DNA of 64,000 bases from the NCBI GenBank assembly GCA_019918135.1, contig WBZZ01005947.1, positions 238,501-302,500 of the forward strand, in the 5' to 3' direction. This DNA is from Paulinella micropora. Lineage: Eukaryota; Cercozoa; Imbricatea; Euglyphida; Paulinellidae. The position numbers and the translations under genes are program-made. Below, piece after piece: positions 1 to 10,111 of the stretch (its first letter is position 1; every line of letters begins with the position of its first letter). The notes beneath the pieces were generated by a model. It saw nothing but the letters and a program-made list of their open reading frames with translations. It was not told the DNA's origin and did not search any database.

Positions 1-150
1 TATTGCCAAAAAAGCCTGAAATGCTGCCTTTTTCGGCCATATCACGTGCACAGACCGCTAAGCCGCCTTCGCTAAAAGCGCCATCAAGAAAGTACCAGAA
101 AGAAATGTACTCGTTCAGCCAGAGTCTCGATTCCAAATTAATTAACCAAG
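1..150 (+). repeat. Dispersed hairpin repeat, copy a (left edge)
   Basis: The first ~130 bases recur at about 1961-2116 (same orientation) and inverted at about 29235-29400. The first 40 bases are the right part of a hairpin in which GGCAGC pairs with GCTGCC. The repeat runs off the left edge of the window, so its true length is unknown. No coding potential was seen in 1-212. Confidence 0.8.
138..145. terminator. TTAATTAA polyadenylation-like palindrome
   Basis: TTAATTAA contains ATTAA in both orientations. It sits about 70 bases beyond the stop of the minus-strand gene ending at 213. The same palindrome lies near gene ends at 18149, 25942, 30265, 33558 and 35769. Confidence 0.4.
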
Positions 151-212
151 TCTAATCTCCCTGTCGAATTAAGTCATCAAGTTGAGAGAGACTTTGGCGC
201 CCGTCATTTCAA

Positions 213-1895
213 CTAACGGAGCCAGAAGCTGCGTTCGCAGCTGCTTCCAGTGGGTGTGGGTGTAGGCAATCCCTGCCTGCACTGGTCGTGCCTGAGAGCC
301 GCCAGAGTTTCTTTGAGCTCGCACAAGATCCTGTTCAACGGAGGGTACACGGACCCCTTGTACGCCGCCGCCTCGAGGCGATCAAACAGCATCGCCACGT
401 AACCTGCCAGCCTGCGCCGCACCTTGCTGCCCTGGAACCACGGGCGCGCATAGGGCCACACGTCGTTAGCGAACGGCATCGTGTTTTTGGCGAGGATCGC
501 AAGCGGTCGCTCCGAACGCGCCGCGTCGCCCAGCGTGCCGGAGCAGACCAGGAACGTCCACAGCTCGGGCCACACCCCCGGCGGAGCGGCGCGGCAGTCG
601 CCCGCCCGTGCCGGCGCGCGGCGAGCGGAAGTAGCGTATAATCGAAAACTGGCCCCGCAGCCCGTGGGTAGGCAGCACGGGCCCGCGCGGAGGCCACAAG
701 GGCGGAGGTGAGAGCGCGTCTTGGGTTGCATCGCGGGACGGCAGGTCAAGCAACCAGAAGCGGCCGCAATGGAGCGGCACGCCCAAGGAGCACAGCCCGT
801 GCCACACTAGGCGCTGCAGTTCAAAAAGGCCCGGCAGATAACATCGCGCTTGCTCCCGCAGATAACTTTGAAGCCGGAAGCTGTGGAAAGAAAACTCTCG
901 GGTGGCGCCGAGCGCGCCTGGCCTCGCGAACAGGCGCTGGTAAGACCGGCCCCATGCCAAGATCCGCTGGCGCTGCACTTCCCCAGCAGGGGGGTCATCA
1001 TCGGCGGCTGCGGCGGGTGGGGGCCGCAGGGCCAGCGTGAGCCCCAGCCTGGACTGGGGGCGCAGCCCGCCGCTCCAGAGTGTGCCAGGACGGCGCCGGA
1101 GGGGTGTTCGTCCTGCGAGTGCCAGGGCGGGCCGCGGTCGACTAGCGTCAAGTGCGCGGGCGCCAGGAGCCGCAGGGCCTCCAGGTCTGCCACGCTCCGC
1201 TGGTCCCACAGATCAAGTCTGAGCAGCCGCAGCTCCAGAAAAGAAGGAGAGGCGCCCCCCCGAGGCAGGAGCGCCCGGCGCAGCTGCTCCAGAACGCCGC
1301 GCTTCCACCGAGCAATGCGTTCGTAGTTAGGCCGTTCCGAAGTGTTGTCCAGGCAGACGCCCAAGCCGAGGACATAGGTTTGCAGCGCGGGGGTGCAGGC
1401 GCGGTCCCAGTCCAGCCCGCCCGCGTCTTCGTCGGGGCCAAGAGCTCAAAGCCCTCGCCACAGTCTGCCCAAGCCCCCAAGAGCTCGGCGGCCGCGTACG
1501 AGTCGCAGTCCAGGGACAGGCGCGTGACGTGGCGGAACCAGGGAAGGGCCAGCTGCAACAGGCGTCGCTTGCGCGGGAGCAGCGGGGCCTGTGCGGGGTT
1601 ATGGTCCCGGTCGTACTCGAGCGTGAGCGACGTGCAGAGCTGAGGGGTAAACCTCGGCGGCCGCCACGACTTCTTCGGGCAGGTCGGTCTGGGACGTGGC
1701 ATCGTTTAGGGCCAGCGCTAGCCACCGCTGCGGCAACAGGTAGGCACGTAGCTGCTGCTGCCAGGCCCTCGACGTCCGCAGCAGCGACACTAGTTCCTGT
1801 CGCGCCAACAGTCCAGCCCCGTGCGAGAAGAACACTTCCTGCCAGCCGCTCAGGGCACTGGAAACGCCGGTGCGGTGGCGCTTGCGCGGACGCAT
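213..1895 (-). pseudogene. Leucine-rich uncharacterised protein, several frameshifts
   Basis: Protein-like sequence runs the whole length on the minus strand but moves between reading frames about four times: near 1650-1690, 1390-1420, 1050-1130 and 600-700. The start chosen is the ATG at 1895, where the text becomes protein-like (MRPRKRH). The stop is TAG at 213. The product would be about 560 residues, rich in Leu and Arg. Segments such as RLSLDCDSY and LRLLRLDLW resemble short leucine-rich-repeat strands, but no regular repeat can be counted. The two genes at 4386-7181 have a similar leucine-rich style, so a family is possible but unproven. The number of shifts suggests decay, or indel errors in this very GC-rich stretch. 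No function can be assigned. Confidence 0.5.
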
Positions 1896-1960
1896 CTTCT
1901 CCTGGCAAAAAAAAGGGGGGAAATTTTTTTTTTGTTTCATTTTCTCTTTCTCTCTTCTTT

Positions 1961-2836
1961 CTTTTTGCACCAAATCTGTCGCCAAATTCGCGTATGTGTG
2001 CGCCTGGCATGATATGACCGAAAAAGGCAGCATTGCCAGAAAAGCCTGGAAACGCTGCCTTTTTGGCCATACCACATGCACAAACCGCCAAGCCGCCTTC
2101 GCTAAAAGCGCCATCACCCCCCTCTGTGGGCTCCCAAAAAAGTTATGCTTATTTTTGCTCCTTCTTCAGCCCGCAGTTCTGTGGCAATGACAGCTCGTGT
2201 TTCCTTTCAAGTTCCCTGTCTTAGTTTTCAGTGCCAAGATTAAAACTTTGTCAAGGATTTTTTTATTATTATTTTTTTTATACATCCTAGCGCGCCCCTG
2301 CCCCTCCTCCCTGCCTCTTCCCCTTTCCCACTCATAGTTTTCGGTTCCAAGTGTAAAACCGTCGAGCTTTAATTTAGCGTAATCTTTTTTTGCACTTTCT
2401 TAGCGCCAAATGTACCGGCCGCTCCGGTCTTTTTGCTTGGGGTAACATATGTTTTCCCCCGGAAAAAAACGCGCGCCAAAATTTTTTTGTTGCGCAAATG
2501 ACAAGTCTTGCGCACTCCCTCCCCCTCGGAGAGAAGAGGGAGCTGGAAGATAGGGGGAAGGGGGAGAGAAGGGGGAGGGGGGAGAAAGGGCAGCGGAGGA
2601 AAAAAGGGGGAGGGGAAGAGAACGGGGGCGCCCCTCTCTCCCCCCTCCCTCTCTCTTCCCTCTCTCTCCCCTCTTCCCCCTCCCCTTTTTTTCAAACAGG
2701 ATTTTTCTCTTTCTCTTTCTCCTTTTTTTTGCACAAATTTGTCGCCAAATATGCGTATGTATGCGCCGGAATGATATGACCGAAAAATGCAGTATTGCCA
2801 GAAAAGCCTGGAAACGCTGCCTTTTTCAGCCCGATT
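1961..2836 (+). repeat. Intergenic repeat block with two hairpin repeats (copies b, c)
   Basis: This gene-free stretch holds two versions of one ~100-130 base repeat, at about 1961-2116 and 2725-2826. Each contains a near-perfect hairpin: GGCAGC...CCAG, a short loop, CTGG...GCTGCC (2025-2063 and 2789-2824). Between them are T-rich runs, a segment at about 2444-2531 that recurs inverted at about 29700-29790, and a purine/pyrimidine-rich tract at 2530-2700. The whole block matches 29280-29860 in inverse orientation. No convincing gene was seen. Confidence 0.75.
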
Positions 2837-4156
2837 TTAAACATGTAAAAAGTCAATGACGTAGCAAGAAGCCAACAGGTCGCAGACTAGCCGGCGGTGC
2901 GCCTGATCCCAGTCAAAATCCGCGAGGACTCCGTCGCGGTGGGAGGGCAGCTGGGCCTCAGTTCTTTGCAGCGCTTGGAAGGATGGCAGCTGGCTAATAT
3001 ACAACTGGAAGTAGAGCCAGAGCTCTGCCTCTGTGGGCTCGGCGGGGACTGTGCCACCGGCGGGGCCCAGGCGGTGCACGAGTTCGTAAGAAGCTGCCCA
3101 GGCAGCTAAAGGTTGTTGTCTACGGTCCAGTAGGCGTCTTAGTTCCGGTAGTGCAAGACAGTCTTCGTATAACTTGGCCGCGAGCTCCGGGTCCTTGCGC
3201 CCACGCGAACGGTCGACACGCCAATGATAGCTTAAAAGGTTGGCCGCAGCTTCCAGGGGCGACGCGCCGAGCCCAGAGCCTAGGCCCAAGATTATATGAC
3301 GAAGTTTGAAGGGGAGCTGGCACGCCACCCTCGGCGCACTCGCGAAACACGACCTCTAGCGCACGACGCAACACCACGTTTTTGTTTGGTCCTTGCACTC
3401 CGTCTGGCCGTCCGACTCGTAGCTCACATTCGTCCACCAAATCCCCCCCATGTCCAGCGTCAAGACCTGCAGAACCGGGACGTACGCGCGGAGGCAGGAC
3501 CGCAGCGCCTGGCGCAATTCTCTGTTACTAGTGTTGTCGCAGCTGTCCCACCCCCCTGCGATGCTCCAGACAAGAAGTCCAAGCTCTGACCCTGTTTGCC
3601 GCGCCTGGGCTAGGGCGAGAGCTTCTGACTCTGCGAGCAGCGTGCGCTGCTTGAAATGATTGCTCTGGAGAGCCTCCTCTGGTTGTTGCCCCGGAGGAAG
3701 CAAGTCTGCAAAGTCGCCTCGTAGCGCAGCCAGCAGCTCGGCGCGCTCATGGGCGCGCACACTCAGCAGCCCAGGCCCGACGACTTCGTGTATCATAAAG
3801 CTCAGGTACTTATCTACGAGTGCTCCGTCGCGCAGCCCGCGCCTCACACACACCCCACCCTGTACACAATCCCGGCTTAGCGCAGCCTTGTAGTCCCAGA
3901 GCGTGTAGCCCGGTTGCAGCACTATCCAGCGACAACTTCCTTGCTCGGCGCAGCCGAGCGCGCGGGCCAAGGCGAACCCCAAGGTCGTGGCCGCCCCCCC
4001 CTCCCCAGCAGCGTCCAGGCCACCAAGACTTATCACCAGACGTGTCTCCGTGACTCGGCCACCTACTGTAACAACCGACGCGTCTCGGGTGATGTCTTTA
4101 GCGCCGCCGTCGCCGTCGCCGGCCTCTCTGTTTTTGCGAGTAAGAGCTCCGCCCAT
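2837..4156 (-). CDS. Uncharacterised ~435-residue protein, two frameshifts
   Basis: Read on the minus strand from the ATG at 4156 (MGGALTRKNR) to the stop at 2837. The frame is open to about 3430, moves to another frame for about 30 codons, and returns in a third frame near 3330. All three pieces have protein-like composition and join end to end, so one gene with two indels is more likely than three small genes. The N-terminal half contains a glycine-rich stretch (SLGGLDAAGEGG) followed by an alpha/beta-looking region; the C-terminal half looks helical. No motif was recognised. It is divergent from the plus-strand gene at 4386. The spacer between them has back-to-back C and G runs and TATA-like TATAAA at 4190. 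Confidence 0.55.
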
Positions 4157-4249
4157 CCCCTGTGTTCTTTCTAGCACATTTGCCCAAGGTATAAAGCCGA
4201 AATTCCCAAGGGAGAGCAAGAGGTTTATACGTTTCGTCGGAAGGAGGTT

Positions 4250-4345
4250 GCTCCCCCCCCCCCGCGCCACTTTGTGGAGCCTCCCTCCTCCCCGGCTTAG
4301 GGGGGGGGGGGAGAGGGAAGGGGGGGGGGGGCAGAGAGCTCCGGC
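4250..4345. promoter_or_regulatory. Divergent intergenic spacer with facing C and G runs
   Basis: Between two divergent genes lie runs of 8-9 C followed by runs of 9-10 G. Together they could form a long G/C hairpin or a G-quadruplex. TATAAA occurs at 4190. Facing homopolymer runs of this kind recur in most spacers of the gene block. A promoter role is inferred from position only. Confidence 0.3.
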
Positions 4346-4385
4346 CAAAAAGTATTTTTTATTAAAAAGTAACAAGAAATGATTG

Positions 4386-5193
4386 ATGCATGTTATGTCT
4401 ATCGGGCGTAGCATCGCGGCAACGCAACTTATCACGGCGTTGAGCCTTTTTAGCAGGTTGTTGCTTGGCGTACAGAAAAGAGGTCTGGCGCCGAGCGATG
4501 AGCAGTTGCAAAATCCCACCTCTGAGCTCCAGGAAGAACTTGCGGGTTGTCAAGCTCCATACCGCACAAGGGGAGACCTGTGCCGAATTTACGTGGCGCG
4601 CAAGGTCCTGTTTTCTATCAACCAGGCTTTGTACAAAGAATTAGTGGAGGCCCTAACCGCGGAGATCGATGCCTTGCAAACCGGAAACAGCCAACGCCTC
4701 CGCCTGCTGCAGGAATTCTGTTCGAGTGACTGCGCGGAAAGCAAGCGCAGGTTCTATCGCAACAAGCACAGGCAAAGCCCCTGTGAACAACGAGCTGCAA
4801 AACTAGAGTGGCAAACAGCAGAGCGCGGAATGCTGCGCGACAGCGCGCTTTGCACTCTGGCCTGCCTGGATGCTACGGAACGCGAGCGGGCGTTTTGGCT
4901 AGACTTTTTGTGCAGACGGCTGCACTCCCTGCCCCCGGCTGTGGCCCTGGAACAGGTATATCCGCTAATTCCGCCTCTGGCCCAAGCCCAGGTCTTGGAC
5001 AACCTGCGTTTCGTTCTGCCTTATTTGTTGGGTCCCTACATGGCCCTGCTGGGCCAATTAGTGCGTCTTGATCCTAGACGCACTAGAGGCGCAAGGTTTT
5101 GGGGATCTCTGTGGCTGGCGCGCCGAGGTTTTGTCTCTTTTGGAAGACATTTTGCCAAGTTCATTGGTGCGCCAATGCATTGCGCAATATTGA
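4386..5193 (+). CDS. Uncharacterised helical protein, one frameshift
   Basis: Starts at the ATG at 4386 (a second ATG is at 4395) and reads as a Leu/Ala/Arg-rich, probably helical protein. At about 5035-5060 the protein-like text moves into the next frame and ends at a TGA at 5191-5193 after about 270 residues. If the frame is not shifted, an uninterrupted reading frame runs on into the next gene and gives a false 932-residue fusion. Three signs argue against the fusion: the tail beyond 5100 becomes unlike protein, an AATAAA lies at 5339, and a new ATG with fresh protein-like sequence follows at 5379. No conserved motif was recognised. It has Cys pairs but no clear zinc-binding pattern. Confidence 0.55.
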
Positions 5194-5338
5194 AGAAGAA
5201 ACCAGCTTTCAAACCTCCCGCGGAAAAAGAAGGAAGGGAAGTGAACGTGGGCGCCCCACTCCCCTCTCTCCCCCTGCCCCCTCTTAGTTCTCAGTGCCAC
5301 TCTTGGCTTTTTCCTCCATGCTCTTTGTATTATAAAAC

Positions 5339-5344
5339 AATAAA
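5339..5344 (+). terminator. AATAAA polyadenylation signal
   Basis: AATAAA lies about 150 bases after the proposed stop at 5193 and 35 bases before the next gene's ATG. It separates the two genes that otherwise share one open frame. Confidence 0.5.
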
Positions 5345-5378
5345 ATCTTTTTCAAGAAAAAAAGAAAAGGGGCCACAT

Positions 5379-7181
5379 ATGTCTACAGGCAAGAGAACCT
5401 GCCCCCACGGCGTTAGCGTAGCGGCAGGTAAGAGCGGCGGTCGGCTGCCACCGTTTTGGCTAGAGGCTCTAAGGTACCAAGTAAAGCACAACCGCCAGGA
5501 AATTGTGTTGGACGCCGCGACGCTAGACCCTAGCAACGAAGACCTACAAGAGATTTTGCGTCAACCCCAACAGGAAAAGTTTGGCTTACAAGTGCGCTGC
5601 CGAGGCGCGAAGGACTTGGCCAAACTGGAGAAGCTATTTGAGCAGATTAATATTGGTGGGTGTGTCGGGCGCTTGGAAATACGCGATCTGAAGCTGAAAA
5701 AAGAAAAGGCTCGGAGCTTCAAGCTCTGCCAAGGAATCGACGGCTTAGTGCTTGTCGATTGCCGACGTGTACAGTTTCAGCTCGACGAAGAACAATATAG
5801 GCTCTTAGATGAAGCACGAGTGTTGGGAAAGAGAGCAGCAAGCTGCTTAATCAAACCGAGGCCAGAATTTGCTAGCTACACTCGAACTAAACGATTGACG
5901 ACGCGTTATACTTTGCCAAAAGCTCGTGCGGGTTTCGGTGAGCCTGCCTACGCAGAGTTAGAAGACGTATCGTGGGTGCGCCGCGATCAAGTGGTCGACT
6001 TGGAAGTCATTCTTCTGGGGGCTTGTGGTTATCCAAACATCGACTTTAATTTCAGTTTTGGACACACCATCTGGCCTCGTCTCCAGACCTTTCGCTTGCG
6101 TTCCCCCGAGGGAGCGCGCATTATTGCAGAAAATACTACGGGCGCCCTTGCTGAGCGGAAAAGATTCGTTGACAGTGGCGGCCCAGAAGCTGTGTGGGAA
6201 ATTGTAAAGCTCTATCGGCCTTCAGACGACGTATATGAATTATCCCGCCCAAGGCTAGATGCACTTTTTAATATCCGGCAGCGACGTCAGGGTCACACAC
6301 ATGGAATGCGATTAAGGAGTGATGGAGAGACGCCCAAGAATTATAGTTCTTTGCGTGAGCTGGAGTTGAAGGGGTTCCTGCTGCAATCCGACGTTTTTGA
6401 CACGTTCTTGGCTGGACTGCCCGTGTCAGCTCCCAATAAGGACGCGGTTCTGCGCCTAGTGTGCTGCAGGCCATCATCGGGGCCAAACACACCGGTTGAA
6501 ATGGCAGACAAGCTAAGAAAGTTGCTGCCCTTGCTGGTAGAGCTTGGCCTGCACGACTGTGATTTTGTCGACGACAGGTTTTTGCAGGTTTTATTTGCCG
6601 CAAAGACTTGTTGTGATAACAAAAAAAAAAGCTTAGAGCACCTGCAGCGTCTGGACCTCTCTGGCACGTCTATTACTTCTAATAGGTGGTGGCCTAGTGG
6701 TGGTTTGCTAAACCATGTCCAAAGCTTGCAAGTGCCCAACCTTAGAAACCTGCCTGATTTGGACGAGGCTGGTGCTACACTAGAAAACCTTACGGAACTG
6801 TGCGTGGAGCAACCCTGCCCACTTGATCTTGTTCTACTCCGAGTGCCAGTATCTGTAAAGACGCTGAAACTTCGTTTAAAAGAAAAGCCCGATAGCGACT
6901 GGTGTCAGAAATTCTGGCAAAGGCTACAGCTACTACAGGAATGTTGTCTGTGCGACGACCTTTCGTCGGACGGGATGAGCCTCGGGTTGGCAAAGGATCT
7001 GTGGGGAAAGCTATCGGGGGATCGTCGCACATATCCTGTCCTACTTGATTTGCGCAGAACAAATCTGAATCTGGAAGAGCTGCACCCGTTTCTCGACGAG
7101 ACATCCAGGCAGGGTAGGGCCGTCATGATGTTTGACCTGCCCCCCGCCCAGCCCGCAGCGCGACCTTGCCAAGCTTTTTAA
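5379..7181 (+). CDS. Leucine-rich-repeat-like protein, 600 residues
   Basis: Intact frame from the ATG at 5379 (MSTGKRTCPHG) to the TAA at 7179-7181, with AATAAA at 7213. The C-terminal two thirds contain spaced hydrophobic strands of leucine-rich-repeat type, for example LRELELKGFLL, LVELGLHDCDF, LQRLDLSGTSI, LTELCVEQ and VKTLKLRLKE. The repeats are irregular, as in the LRR arms of F-box/LRR proteins. The N-terminal ~150 residues have no recognised motif and there is no F-box in this protein. A protein with an F-box-like segment is encoded convergently next door (7235-7816). Such repeats usually bind other proteins; an adaptor role is inference. The chosen ATG gives a start after the preceding polyadenylation signal. 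Confidence 0.7.
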   Translation: MSTGKRTCPHGVSVAAGKSGGRLPPFWLEALRYQVKHNRQEIVLDAATLDPSNEDLQEILRQPQQEKFGLQVRCRGAKDLAKLEKLFEQINIGGCVGRLEIRDLKLKKEKARSFKLCQGIDGLVLVDCRRVQFQLDEEQYRLLDEARVLGKRAASCLIKPRPEFASYTRTKRLTTRYTLPKARAGFGEPAYAELEDVSWVRRDQVVDLEVILLGACGYPNIDFNFSFGHTIWPRLQTFRLRSPEGARIIAENTTGALAERKRFVDSGGPEAVWEIVKLYRPSDDVYELSRPRLDALFNIRQRRQGHTHGMRLRSDGETPKNYSSLRELELKGFLLQSDVFDTFLAGLPVSAPNKDAVLRLVCCRPSSGPNTPVEMADKLRKLLPLLVELGLHDCDFVDDRFLQVLFAAKTCCDNKKKSLEHLQRLDLSGTSITSNRWWPSGGLLNHVQSLQVPNLRNLPDLDEAGATLENLTELCVEQPCPLDLVLLRVPVSVKTLKLRLKEKPDSDWCQKFWQRLQLLQECCLCDDLSSDGMSLGLAKDLWGKLSGDRRTYPVLLDLRRTNLNLEELHPFLDETSRQGRAVMMFDLPPAQPAARPCQAF

Positions 7182-7212
7182 TTGATAACGACTATTTTTT
7201 ATACACTGGCTT

Positions 7213-7218
7213 AATAAA
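7213..7218 (+). terminator. AATAAA polyadenylation signal
   Basis: AATAAA 32 bases after the stop of the leucine-rich-repeat-like gene, within the 53-base gap between convergent genes. Confidence 0.6.
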
Positions 7219-7234
7219 AAGAAAGAGCTAGAAA

Positions 7235-7816
7235 TCAAGGCCACTTCCTCTTTTTTAGTTGTGTCCGCCTTTGTTGTAAATACCCAATCCTTGCCTCCGC
7301 TTCTTGTGAGTCGAATTCAGGACCCACAAATTCCAGGAGCCGGGCGGCTGAGACCTGCAATTTGCTGCGAAGCTTGCCGCAATGACTGCAGCGCCTCTTT
7401 CGTAGCTTAACCCTAAAGTAACTTTGCAAATCCTCTTCTCTTTGGTTATATTCGTCTCTCCCGTGTAAGATCCTGCTCGGGATTTGAATTACCATAGAAA
7501 TCACCTGGCGCTTAGCCTTGTCCCAGCAAACCTCTTTCTGGCCTTGCAGCAAGCCGTAAAAGATACGCGCCCGCAACCTATCCAGGGCCGTCGCCGGGAC
7601 CAGACACCAAGCCACCGCTGCTCTAAAGGCACGACACACGCGAGACAAGCTGGCAGCGGCTGAGTAATAGGCAACGACATCCTCCCCGACTTGAGGCTTG
7701 TGTTTGTTACCCAAGACCCACGATATGACCAGGCGCGACAACACGGGGATAGTCTGTAGGGTTGATTGCGGACGAAAAGCAGGCACGTCCAGCCGCCGGC
7801 GACGAGGGCTGAGCAT
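7235..7816 (-). CDS. F-box-like protein, 193 residues
   Basis: The ATG at 7816 (MLSPRRRRLDVP) follows a purine/pyrimidine-rich spacer; the stop is at 7235. Residues ~20-70 resemble an F-box: a hydrophobic helix with LQTIPVLSRLVISWVL, then ASLSRVCRAFRAAV, where the spacing of Leu, Ser-Arg-Val and Phe matches the family. The C-terminal half has a CxxC pair (CSHCGKL) and basic stretches. F-box proteins recruit substrates to SCF ubiquitin ligases through Skp1, and large DNA viruses often encode them. Here this is inference from a short motif. Its convergent neighbour is leucine-rich, so the pair could supply the F-box and the substrate arm separately. No frameshift was seen. Confidence 0.5.
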   Translation of the reverse strand: MLSPRRRRLDVPAFRPQSTLQTIPVLSRLVISWVLGNKHKPQVGEDVVAYYSAAASLSRVCRAFRAAVAWCLVPATALDRLRARIFYGLLQGQKEVCWDKAKRQVISMVIQIPSRILHGRDEYNQREEDLQSYFRVKLRKRRCSHCGKLRSKLQVSAARLLEFVGPEFDSQEAEARIGYLQQRRTQLKKRKWP

Positions 7817-7929
7817 CCGTCTGTGTTTACAACAAAAGAAAAACACCGCAGACAAGCGGGAAGGCAACGAGAAAAAGGAGGAGGTGCGCGGCCGGTGTAT
7901 GCAGGGGGGGAAAGGGGCGCGGGAGGGGC

Positions 7930-8385
7930 TTATGCCCGGCGTGCCTCAGCTATGATGTCTCGCAACAGTAGCGCCAGGTCGGGTTCGACTTTGGGTCGTA
8001 CGTTGCTAATCACGTATTTTAAATTAGCCTCTGTCATTCGCAGGAGATCTGGTAGATTGCGATATCTCAGAGCTCGCAAGACCAAGTCCTGCGAGCGATT
8101 CTCCACACCCTGGGCTTGCAGCCTTGTGCGCAACCACAGCTGTGCATCCTGGTGTAAGCTGCTGGGGGGGCTGCGGGGCTCTGGCTGCGAAATCGCTAGT
8201 CCTTGCTCCTGTGCGGCAAGCACGGGCTGCCAGGGCAGCCTCGGCGTGCCTTGCCTCTTTTCTTTGCTTGTTTTTTCCGCCCCTTCTTCTCCGCCTTGTG
8301 GCTCAATCTGCAAACCGGCAGATTCAGATTCGACTCTGGATCGCCAGGAGCTTAGGAGGCCCTCAAAGCCACTTTGCGCACTCAT
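7930..8385 (-). CDS. Small protein with SAM-like C-terminal helices, 151 residues
   Basis: ATG at 8385, stop at 7930. The N-terminal ~75 residues are polar and low in order (Glu, Gln, Ser, Pro). The C-terminal ~65 residues form a compact helical segment with WLRTRLQAQGV, LRALRYRNLPDLLRM and NLKYVISNV. Its spacing is like a SAM domain, where a mid-loop 'L..l...dL..m.e..L' pattern is typical. SAM domains mediate protein oligomers. The resemblance is modest and was made by eye. The gene lies between two other minus-strand genes with low-complexity spacers. Confidence 0.45.
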   Translation of the reverse strand: MSAQSGFEGLLSSWRSRVESESAGLQIEPQGGEEGAEKTSKEKRQGTPRLPWQPVLAAQEQGLAISQPEPRSPPSSLHQDAQLWLRTRLQAQGVENRSQDLVLRALRYRNLPDLLRMTEANLKYVISNVRPKVEPDLALLLRDIIAEARRA

Positions 8386-8389
8386 TTTA

Positions 8390-8510
8390 AGCTTCTATAA
8401 AAACTTTTCTTTTGTGTTGGGGGGGACAAGGGGGGCAGAGATAGGAGAAAGCTCCCCCCCCCCCCCCACCCACCCCCCTGCACACACATGAACTCATTTC
8501 CTCCCCGCCC
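8390..8510. other. Low-complexity spacer with G and C runs
   Basis: A spacer between two minus-strand genes, with runs of 6 G at 8419 and 12 C at 8455. No gene seen. Confidence 0.7.
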
Positions 8511-10009
8511 CTACTCTCTTGCTCTTTTTTTTTGCCGCAGGCCGCGCCAACGGCCTGGGCGGATATTGGTTGGTAAAACACTTGAACAATGTTGTTGTAG
8601 AAGAGCGAGCAGCTGCCAGGCCATTATTGCATACACATGACGCATGTCTTTGTCGTGCAAACGGGAGGTTTCTGCGCGCAACCGGTTATAAAAGTCGCGC
8701 TCTTTGTACTGTAGCCTGTCTTTATCTTTGACAGACTTTTGTAACAGATGATAACGAAACCAGAACGAATCGGCCAAGCGGATATTCACTTTCTTGGGCC
8801 CTTTGTCACTCCTGTTCAAATCAGGAACTTGAGTCTCGTGATCCAGTCCTGCTGGATCTTGTGAAAGTGACATGTACCAGCAGAAACAAGGACAGGGCTT
8901 CTCTTGCTTGATCATGTCACCGCACCACAGCGCCGCGACCAAGAAGCACAGCTCAGTCGCTCTTGAAAACTCCTGCTGTACGACCTTGGCGGCTTCCTTG
9001 CTGGCTGGCCACCTGTCGAGGTTCGGTCCAATTGTGCTGGCATAAAAGGAGGCGGCGTTCAAAAACCCGACTACTCGTTTTATTCCGGGCATGGGCTCGT
9101 TCTTTTGTCGCGCCTGTTCTCGTAGATAGAACCAGAAGTAGTCTTTTCTAATATCCGGGCGCTCACTCAAGGTGCTTGCGCGCTCGATAACCAGTAGACC
9201 ATCATTTACCAAAGAATTCGCCCGCACATTTGGTGTATGCTCTGTTGAGAACACATAGTCTGTGGCACTAATACCAGTTCGAACCAAGCAGTTCTGCCGC
9301 AAAGTTTCTTGTTCTTGGATTAGCAAATTAAGTGTGTCTTCAGCAGCTACGCCAGGCCTTTTGGACGGGGATAGAGGGCGCCCGCCCCTCGGCAAAAACA
9401 AACACAAGCGCCCAGCATGCATATCCGGTGCATCCCAATCTAAGATGCCAAATACACGTATTACGGGCGCAACAAAGGCGTTTGTTTTTTGTGCAGATAA
9501 TTTTGTATTGCAATGTCCATAAACACTCCAGGACCGGCTGGTTTTATAACCGCTACAAGGAAATTTCTAGTTTCCTTGATATCGCCTAAGGCGCTTTTCC
9601 CGTACGATTTCAGGCATTGCACGTGCTGGATCCTCCTGCCAGTCACAATTTTTTCTTGCTCAGCTAGGTATGGAAATTCGACATTGATGGTCTGCCTATC
9701 CTCGACTTCCTCAACTTCCTCAATCTTACATTTACTGTTTAGGTCAAATGTCCGTAGCATTCCTCCGTTGTTGTCGTGCTGAGAAAAAAATGTTCGGGCT
9801 TTTTGAGCCATTTCGATATTTCCAAATAAATTGTTATCGAATTCAGGGGTGTTTTTTCCGAAAAGCTCTAGAATTTCTTTTTTAGGGTTACCACAGGAAA
9901 GCGCTTCAGACCAGACAGAGCTTTCAAGCAACTCATAAGCCCTGCTGTTTACAGGGCAATCTTTTTTGGGATGACTAGGTGGTAAAGAAAAGAGTTTCGA
10001 GAGGGACAT
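8511..10009 (-). CDS. Divergent kinase-like protein candidate, one frameshift
   Basis: ATG at 10009 (MSLSKLFSLPPS), stop TAG at 8511, about 495 residues. The frame shifts once near 9490, inside a run of six A. Both halves read as ordinary protein and continue each other. In the middle, AVIKP is followed by a helix FMDIAIQNYL and then FVAPVIRVFGIL. This layout resembles the lysine strand and alpha-C helix of protein kinases. Further on, HTPNVRANSLV and LLVIERAST sit where HxDxxxxN and the DFG-type motif would be. The catalytic Asp residues are not where expected, so if this is a kinase fold it may be inactive. An unrelated structural protein is equally possible. The C-terminal third is helical and basic, without recognised motifs. 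Confidence 0.4.
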
Positions 10010-10111
10010 ACTACTACTTATTTAAAATGTAAAATAGAAGGACAGATATAAGAATTAGAGGGGGGGGGAGGGGGTTACTCGCCCTCCCTCTTTCTCTCTC
10101 TTTCCGCGGAG

